Made by a program: the position numbers and the translations under genes. Positions 6,709 to 11,444 of a stretch of 11,444 bases of DNA are shown piece by piece; positions within the stretch are counted from its first letter, which is position 1, and every line of letters starts with the position of its first letter. The notes under the pieces are model-generated. The model was not told the DNA's origin and made no database searches. It saw nothing but the letters and a program-made list of their open reading frames with translations. This DNA is from an uncultured Synechococcaceae cyanobacterium (GTDB taxonomy: Bacteria; Cyanobacteriota; Cyanobacteriia; PCC-6307; Cyanobiaceae), in NCBI GenBank assembly GCA_902538695.1, contig CACBGC010000026.1, positions 1-11,444 of the forward strand, read 5' to 3'.

Positions 6709-7428
6709 ATGATTGAAAATCAATCAGACAATGTTGATAATAAAGAAAATGATCTTTCTGATCAGGATAATGCTCCTGAAGATCTATCATCTGTGCAAAA
6801 TTCAACTACTGAAAATAATGATTTATCATCTCAAAAATCAGAAGAGATCAACACTGAAGAATTAAAAAATACTATTTCCAATAATGATGCAAGATTAGAG
6901 CAATTAGAAAAAGAGCACGAAACATTAAAAAATCAATATGTAAGGATTTCGGCAGACTTTGATAATTTCAGAAAAAGGCAGTCTAGAGATCAGGATGACT
7001 TAAAAATTCAACTAGTTTCAAAGACTTTATCTGCAATACTTCCTATTGTTGATAATTTCGAGCGAGCAAGACAACAACTTAAACCGGAAACTGAAGAAGC
7101 TCAAGCTCTTCATAGAAGTTATCAAGGATTGTATAAACAATTGGTAGAAGTTTTAAAACAACAGGGAGTGTCACCCATGAGAGTTGTTGGGCAGCAATTC
7201 GATCCCAGCTTGCACGAAGCTGTATTAAGAGAGCCTAGTGAAGAGTTTAAAGAAGATTGTATTATTGAAGAATTGCAGCGAGGATATCATTTAGAAGGTA
7301 AGATTTTGAGACATGCTTTGGTTAAGGTTTCTATGGGACCTGGAAAACAAAATTCACAAGAGGAAGTAGAAAAGGATACAGTTGAAGAGGATATTAATTC
7401 AGAGGTGAATACTTCTGAAGATGTATAA
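6709..7428 (+). CDS. grpE: GrpE nucleotide exchange factor
   Basis: GrpE is the dimeric co-chaperone that releases ADP from DnaK. The protein has 239 residues from ATG 6709; a longer frame from a TTG at 6658 adds residues that do not look like the family and run into the upstream hairpin region, so I reject it. The first 65 residues are acidic and low in complexity. A long charged coiled coil (about 60-110) includes the [15 protein letters not shown] segment. A C-terminal beta domain follows, with the family signature around FDPSLHEAV and [18 protein letters not shown] short acidic tail closes the protein. dnaJ follows 29 bp later on the same strand, a functional pairing; no dnaK is in the window. 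I see no CIRCE inverted repeat in the 74 bp upstream. Confidence 0.96.
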   Translation: MIENQSDNVDNKENDLSDQDNAPEDLSSVQNSTTENNDLSSQKSEEINTEELKNTISNNDARLEQLEKEHETLKNQYVRISADFDNFRKRQSRDQDDLKIQLVSKTLSAILPIVDNFERARQQLKPETEEAQALHRSYQGLYKQLVEVLKQQGVSPMRVVGQQFDPSLHEAVLREPSEEFKEDCIIEELQRGYHLEGKILRHALVKVSMGPGKQNSQEEVEKDTVEEDINSEVNTSEDV

Positions 7429-7457
7429 ATTCCAAATTTTTACTTGATCATTATCTA

Positions 7458-8582
7458 ATGGCTGATTTCTATCAAATACTTGGAGTTTCAAGAGATGCTG
7501 ATGCAGATACCTTAAAAAAGGCTTATAGAAAATTAGCAAGACAATACCATCCTGATGTTAATAAAGAACCTGGTGCGGAAGATAAATTTAAAGAAATTGG
7601 TAAGGCTTACGAAGCATTAGCTGATCCTGAAACCAGAGCAAGATATGACCAATTTGGAGAGGCCGGCCTTGGTGGCGCCGCTGGAATGCCCGATATGGGA
7701 GATATGGGCGGCTTTGCTGATTTATTTGAAACTTTTTTTAATGGCTTTGGGGGGCAAAATCCACAGGGAGGTAGAACACAAAGAAGAGGTCCTCAACAAG
7801 GAGATGATCTAAGATATGACCTTAGTGTTGACTTTAAAGATGCAATTTTTGGTCAACAAACAGAAATTAAAATTCCTCATCTGGAGAAATGTGAAATTTG
7901 TAGAGGAACAGGTGCAAAACCAGGAACCGGCCCCAAAACTTGTTCAACATGTGGAGGAAGTGGACAAGTTAGGAGAGCTACGAGAACACCTTTTGGTAAT
8001 TTCACACAAGTAGCTGAATGTCCTTCATGTAATGGGACCGGTCAGATAATTGCAGATCCATGTGTAAGTTGCGGCGGTAATGGAGTAAAGCAAGTCAGAA
8101 AAAAATTAAGAATTAATATTCCTGCAGGAGTTGATACTGGTACTAAATTAAGAGTTGCTGGGGAGGGAAATGTCGGTTTGAAAGGGGGTCCTCCTGGAGA
8201 TCTTTATGTTTTTATAAAGGTTAAGAATGATTCAAAACTTAAAAGAGATGGCCTGACTATTTACTCAGAAATAGCAGTGAGTTATTTACAGGCTATTTTA
8301 GGTGACACTGTTAAAATTACTACAGTTGACGGAGATGTTAATTTAAAAATTCCAAGTGGTACCCAGCCAAATACAACTCTATCACTTGAGAATAAAGGGG
8401 TACCTAGACTTGGTAATCCGGTTGCGAGAGGAAATCATGAAGTCTTAGTAAAAGTAAAATTGCCAACTCGCATAACCGACCAAGAACGTGAGCTTTTGGA
8501 GGGTTTAGCTTCTCAATATTCAGATAAAAATATTAATTCCAGTAGCGGACTTTTTAGTAAATTATTTGGTAAAGAATCTTAA
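7458..8582 (+). CDS. dnaJ: Chaperone DnaJ (type I Hsp40)
   Basis: DnaJ delivers unfolded clients to DnaK and stimulates its ATPase. All type I parts are present in 374 residues: J domain (1-70) with the HPD motif at 31-33, a Gly/Phe/Met-rich linker (about 71-112), and a zinc-binding region with four CxxC pairs. The pairs are C145/C148, C162/C165, C188/C191 and C202/C205, the last as CVSCGGNG. C-terminal client-binding domains run to about 345. It lies 29 bp after grpE. Its TAA stop shares one base with the ATG of the next gene (TAATG), so the TusA-like gene is probably translated by re-initiation. Cyanobacteria often carry several dnaJ genes; the location next to grpE and the full zinc region mark this as the classical one. 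Confidence 0.96.
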   Translation: MADFYQILGVSRDADADTLKKAYRKLARQYHPDVNKEPGAEDKFKEIGKAYEALADPETRARYDQFGEAGLGGAAGMPDMGDMGGFADLFETFFNGFGGQNPQGGRTQRRGPQQGDDLRYDLSVDFKDAIFGQQTEIKIPHLEKCEICRGTGAKPGTGPKTCSTCGGSGQVRRATRTPFGNFTQVAECPSCNGTGQIIADPCVSCGGNGVKQVRKKLRINIPAGVDTGTKLRVAGEGNVGLKGGPPGDLYVFIKVKNDSKLKRDGLTIYSEIAVSYLQAILGDTVKITTVDGDVNLKIPSGTQPNTTLSLENKGVPRLGNPVARGNHEVLVKVKLPTRITDQERELLEGLASQYSDKNINSSSGLFSKLFGKES

Positions 8583-8812
8583 TGACTTTATTAAAGCATT
8601 TGGATCTTAAATCTGTTCCATGTCCTTTAAATGTTGTCAAAATCAAATTGGCTTTGGAGAAGTTATCCAAAAACGAACAACTTATTGTTGAACTAGATAA
8701 AGGTGAACCAGAAGAAATGGTATTAAACAATTTAAAAGAGATGGGATGTTTGTTTAAACAAATCAAAGATAATGAAAAATTTATAAAAATAAAAATATTG
8801 AATGAAAACTAA
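8582..8812 (+). CDS. Small TusA/SirA-family sulfur-carrier-like protein
   Basis: This 76-residue protein fits the TusA fold pattern. LDLKSVPCPLNVVKIKLALE gives a beta strand followed by a helix carrying the invariant Cys14, and DKGEPEEMVLNNLKEMG gives the second strand-helix unit. In E. coli TusA the motif is CPxP; here it is CPLN, the variant I associate with cyanobacterial members. TusA passes persulfide sulfur for tRNA thiolation and other uses. Whether this variant does the same is unproven, since no tusBCDE or sulfurtransferase gene is beside it. It is coupled at both ends: its ATG overlaps the dnaJ stop by one base, and its own end overlaps the rsgA start by 11 bases. That points to cotranslation with a chaperone and a ribosome-assembly GTPase. 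No signal or membrane segment is seen. Confidence 0.85.
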   Translation: MTLLKHLDLKSVPCPLNVVKIKLALEKLSKNEQLIVELDKGEPEEMVLNNLKEMGCLFKQIKDNEKFIKIKILNEN

Positions 8813-9719
8813 TAGTAAATATTTATTTTTAGTTACGAAAAGATTTAATGATTTTTTTTTAGTTGATTTAAAAAATCAAGAAAACTCTTTGAATAGCGAG
8901 AAATTTTTGTGTAAGGTTAAGAAGTCTATAAATTTCAAGGATCAATTAATTTATGTTGGAGACAAAGTAGCGATTGACAAAATTGATTTTAAAAGTAAAC
9001 GCGCAGTAATAACAAGTCTAAAAAAAAGAAAAAATCTTTTAGTTAGACCATCAGTTGCAAACATTTCTAATATATACGTTACTTTTTCCGTTGAAGAACC
9101 AGAGTTAAATTTATCTCAAGTTAATAGGTTTTTGATATCAGCTGAATCAATGGGTGTTGAAGTCTCATTAGTTTTGACAAAGTGTGATTTAATTGCTGAT
9201 AAAAGAAGATCATATTTACTTGATAAATTTGAGAAATGGGGTTATCAAGCAATAACTTTAAATTTACAGAAATCTGATTGCTTTAAAAATTTATTAGCTG
9301 AGTTAAAGCAAAAAGAATGTTCAATTTTTATGGGCCCATCTGGAGTTGGCAAAACTACTTTGCTAAATATGATTATTCCAGGTCTTCAAAATAGTACTGC
9401 ACCAGTTTCCAATAAAATTAAGAGAGGAAAAAATACTACTCGAAATGTTGAGTTATTTTCTATATCGAATCAAAGTTATATTGTTGATACTCCTGGTTTT
9501 AATATGCAACCTTTAGAGGTTGATATTCATTTGTTACCAAATCTTTATTCAGAAATATATAAACAGGTAATTGAGGAGGGAATTAAGTGTAAATTTCGTA
9601 ACTGCTTACATTTAATGGATGAGGGATGTAATTTAAATAAATCTTTCGAAAGATATCCTTTTTATAAAGAAATGATTGATTCTTCTAAGAGTCACTATTA
9701 TCAAAACCAGGGAGATTAA
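8802..9719 (+). CDS. rsgA: Ribosome small subunit-dependent GTPase RsgA
   Basis: RsgA is the circularly permuted GTPase that checks late 30S subunit maturation. The 305 residues show the permuted order. After an N-terminal OB-fold region (about 1-75) comes G4 TKCD (126-129), then the P-loop GPSGVGKTT (178-186), the switch segment GKNTT (209-213) and G3 DTPG (229-232). The C-terminal zinc finger has C263, C268, H270 and C276 ([14 protein letters not shown]). The switch segment has Asn where many bacterial RsgA proteins have His (GRHTT), a possible lineage trait. ATG 8802 lies inside the end of the TusA-like gene (11-base overlap). The 3' end overlaps the oppositely oriented ybaB by 35 bases. 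Family identity is secure. Confidence 0.96.
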   Translation: MKTNSKYLFLVTKRFNDFFLVDLKNQENSLNSEKFLCKVKKSINFKDQLIYVGDKVAIDKIDFKSKRAVITSLKKRKNLLVRPSVANISNIYVTFSVEEPELNLSQVNRFLISAESMGVEVSLVLTKCDLIADKRRSYLLDKFEKWGYQAITLNLQKSDCFKNLLAELKQKECSIFMGPSGVGKTTLLNMIIPGLQNSTAPVSNKIKRGKNTTRNVELFSISNQSYIVDTPGFNMQPLEVDIHLLPNLYSEIYKQVIEEGIKCKFRNCLHLMDEGCNLNKSFERYPFYKEMIDSSKSHYYQNQGD

Positions 9720-10035
9720 GATTTAATCCACCAGTCAAATCATTCATCCTTTCTTTCATAGTTGTGGTTGATAATTCATGAGCTTTTTGAATAGCTTGTA
9801 AAATATTTTGCTCTATTTTTTCTTTATTTGCATTTAAGATATTTTCTTGTACTTCTACTTTTAAAGGAAATTGGTTTCCACTTATCCAAACTTTTATCAT
9901 TTCATCATCACTTTTGCCCTCAATCTCCATATTTTCCAGTTCATCTTGTAATTTTTGAGCGTCTTGCTGAATTTGTTTAGCTTTTTTAAAAGCTTCTGTA
10001 AGTTGTCCAAAGTTAGGAAGTCCAAAACCTGCCAT
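9685..10035 (-). CDS. YbaB/EbfC family nucleoid-associated protein
   Basis: This is a 116-residue small DNA-binding protein of the YbaB/EbfC family, which forms tweezer-shaped dimers and coats DNA. The family features are a first helix rich in Lys/Gln/Glu ([19 protein letters not shown]), a central sheet with [14 protein letters not shown], and a second helix around [20 protein letters not shown] followed by [12 protein letters not shown]. The Met-Ala-Gly-Phe-Gly start is typical. In many bacteria ybaB lies beside recR or dnaX; here it is 17 bp downstream of murB, so it probably forms the end of a murC-murB-ybaB transcript. Its last 11 codons plus stop are also the end of rsgA on the other strand. 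Its specific role in cyanobacteria is not clear from sequence. Confidence 0.93.
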   Translation of the reverse strand: MAGFGLPNFGQLTEAFKKAKQIQQDAQKLQDELENMEIEGKSDDEMIKVWISGNQFPLKVEVQENILNANKEKIEQNILQAIQKAHELSTTTMKERMNDLTGGLNLNLPGFDNSDS

Positions 10036-10052
10036 TTTGTAAAAACGTTTCT

Positions 10053-10946
10053 TTAGTTAGGATAGTCAAAACCAATCATTCTTACTTCCGGTTGCAAATA
10101 AATCCCTTTGTTTTGTAGTACTTTTTGTTGAATTACTGTTATTAATTCATAAATATCTTTTGAACTTGCTGAAGAAGTATTAATTATAAAATTTGAATGC
10201 ATTCTAGAAATTTCAGCACCGCCAATTTTAAATCCCTTTAAACCCATATCATCAATTAATTTTGCTGCATAATTATTTTCAGGATTTTTAAAAACACTAC
10301 CAAAACTTGGTTGATGATAGGGTTGTTTTTCTGTTTTTAATTTAAGGTTATTTTTGGTTGTTTGAATTAATTGTTCTAGATTGCCATTAGGTTCAAAATA
10401 TAATCTTGCGCTAATAATTGTTAAATCATTTCTTTGAAAAGAGCTAAATCTATACTCAAAATTGATATCTTTTTTTTCAATTTCAAGTTTTTCATGAGTT
10501 TTATTATTTATAACTTTTACGGAAATAAGATTTTTTGCTAGCGATAAATTACCTGTGCCAGCATTCATATAAATTGCTCCTCCTAATGTGCCTGGAATTC
10601 CGACAGCCCATTCCCCTCCTTGTAATCCATTTTTAGCAAGAGAATTAGATAATGTTGGGAGCATTACACCTGCTTCCGCTTCAACAATTCCTGTATATGG
10701 CTGTATCTTGAGTGATTTCAATTTTTTTGTACAAATAACTAAGCCTTTTATGAAAATATTATTTATTAAAAGATTTGAACCTGCGCCAATTATTTGACAT
10801 CTTTGTTTGTTTAAATTAGCCCATTTTACTAGATATGACAATTCTTTAATGCTTCTTGGCTCTGCGAAATATTCAGCTATTCCTCCTACTTTGATAGTTG
10901 TATAACTACTTAAATTACAGTTTTCAGAAAATTTTTTTTTATTCAT
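10053..10946 (-). CDS. murB: UDP-N-acetylenolpyruvoylglucosamine reductase
   Basis: MurB is the FAD enzyme that uses NADPH to reduce UDP-GlcNAc-enolpyruvate to UDP-MurNAc, committing sugar to peptidoglycan. In 297 residues it shows SYTTIKVGG (14-22), the FAD-phosphate loop IIGAGSNLL (52-60), [15 protein letters not shown] (116-130), the active-site Arg near 166 (YRFSSF), catalytic Ser217 in [10 protein letters not shown], and the closing Glu near 287 (LQPEVRMIG). The short length fits the compact MurB class. The ATG at 10946 follows the murC stop by three bases, so translation is probably coupled. ybaB follows 17 bp after. Adjacent murC and murB is a common arrangement, and the two enzymes act on consecutive steps. 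Confidence 0.96.
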   Translation of the reverse strand: MNKKKFSENCNLSSYTTIKVGGIAEYFAEPRSIKELSYLVKWANLNKQRCQIIGAGSNLLINNIFIKGLVICTKKLKSLKIQPYTGIVEAEAGVMLPTLSNSLAKNGLQGGEWAVGIPGTLGGAIYMNAGTGNLSLAKNLISVKVINNKTHEKLEIEKKDINFEYRFSSFQRNDLTIISARLYFEPNGNLEQLIQTTKNNLKLKTEKQPYHQPSFGSVFKNPENNYAAKLIDDMGLKGFKIGGAEISRMHSNFIINTSSASSKDIYELITVIQQKVLQNKGIYLQPEVRMIGFDYPN

Positions 10947-10949
10947 AAA

Positions 10950-11444
10950 TTAGTTATCTATTTTAATTATTTTTTCATTTAATATTGACCAGAAATTATG
11001 ACAATCTCCAGCTCCCATATTCAAAATTAAATCCCCTTTTTGAGTTAATTCGTAAAAATTCTTTGTAACTTCATAATAATTATTTATGTAACTAACATTT
11101 TTATTTTTTTTATAAATCAGATCAGTGATAATTTCCGAAGTAATTTTATCTTCGTTTCCTTCTCCTGCTCCATAAATACTGGTTATATAAATAACATCTG
11201 CTTTTGATAATTCTTCAGCAAATTCTTTAGTAAATTGCTTTACTCGAGAGTATCTATGAGGTTGAAATATAGCTATTAATCTACTTTTTTGACATTCATT
11301 ATTGTGTCTTTGCTGAGTCAATAATCTTCCTAATTTAATTGTCTCTTTTATTTCATTAGGGTGATGTGCGTAATCATCATATAAACTTCTTTCATCTATT
11401 TTGCCTCTGAATTCAAATCTTTTTTTTGGGAGTTTCAGATATTT
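10950..11444 (-). CDS. murC: UDP-N-acetylmuramate-L-alanine ligase MurC, C-terminal part (5' end outside window)
   Basis: MurC adds L-alanine to UDP-MurNAc using ATP, the first amino acid of the peptidoglycan stem. The frame is open to the last base, so only the final 164 residues are seen. A TTG near 11319-11321 could look like a start but is internal. The visible part begins just before DDYAHHPNEI (visible residues 23-32), the strongly conserved segment at the start of the Mur ligase C-terminal domain. It continues with IAIFQPHRYSRVKQF, IYITSIYGAGE and the final LNMGAGDCHNFW motif, all typical of MurC. The ATP-binding and substrate domains would lie to the right of the window. It leads murB by three bases on the minus strand. 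Confidence 0.95.
   Translation of the reverse strand, partial: KYLKLPKKRFEFRGKIDERSLYDDYAHHPNEIKETIKLGRLLTQQRHNNECQKSRLIAIFQPHRYSRVKQFTKEFAEELSKADVIYITSIYGAGEGNEDKITSEIITDLIYKKNKNVSYINNYYEVTKNFYELTQKGDLILNMGAGDCHNFWSILNEKIIKIDN

Overview
The window looks like a piece of a high-light-adapted Prochlorococcus genome or a very close relative. It is strongly AT-rich and compact, with small or overlapping gene junctions. Many proteins resemble the marine picocyanobacterial versions, and the gene order (queG, ftsY, PP2C phosphatase, argH, RNA-binding protein, dusA, msrB, grpE, dnaJ, tusA-like, rsgA, ybaB, murB, murC) is the one I remember from the chromosome-start region of such genomes. That assignment is recognition from memory, not a search. 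I see no tRNA, rRNA, CRISPR array, insertion sequence or phage gene.

Layout. Bases 2-1650 (+) hold a queG gene cut by the left edge and an ftsY gene, and both are abnormal. queG loses its conserved C-terminal end and ftsY lacks its whole N-terminal region. The two are joined out of frame near 797-802. From memory, related genomes carry a DUF502-type membrane protein gene and nusB between them, and neither is present. This is either a real deletion of roughly 2 kb or an assembly error, and it is the most notable thing in the window. Bases 1714-4497 (+) carry a SpoIIE/RsbU-type PP2C phosphatase and argininosuccinate lyase. Bases 4610-5116 (+) encode a single-RRM, glycine-rich RNA-binding protein. 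It meets dusA (5113-6117, -) tail to tail with overlapping stop codons. dusA and msrB (6140-6634, +) diverge from a gap of only 22 bp.

Bases 6709-9719 (+) form a tightly packed run: grpE, dnaJ, a small TusA-like gene and rsgA. dnaJ, the TusA-like gene and rsgA overlap in series. Bases 9685-11444 (-) form a murC-murB-ybaB run, with murC cut by the right edge. The 3' end of ybaB overlaps the 3' end of rsgA by 35 bp on the opposite strand.

Functionally this is core housekeeping: tRNA modification (QueG, DusA), membrane-protein targeting (FtsY), arginine synthesis (ArgH), protein folding and repair (GrpE, DnaJ, MsrB), ribosome maturation (RsgA), cell-wall precursor synthesis (MurB, MurC) and nucleoid or RNA binding (YbaB, RRM protein). 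The phosphatase is the one clear signalling gene. No intergenic stretch exceeds about 112 bp. I found no convincing new multi-gene system.
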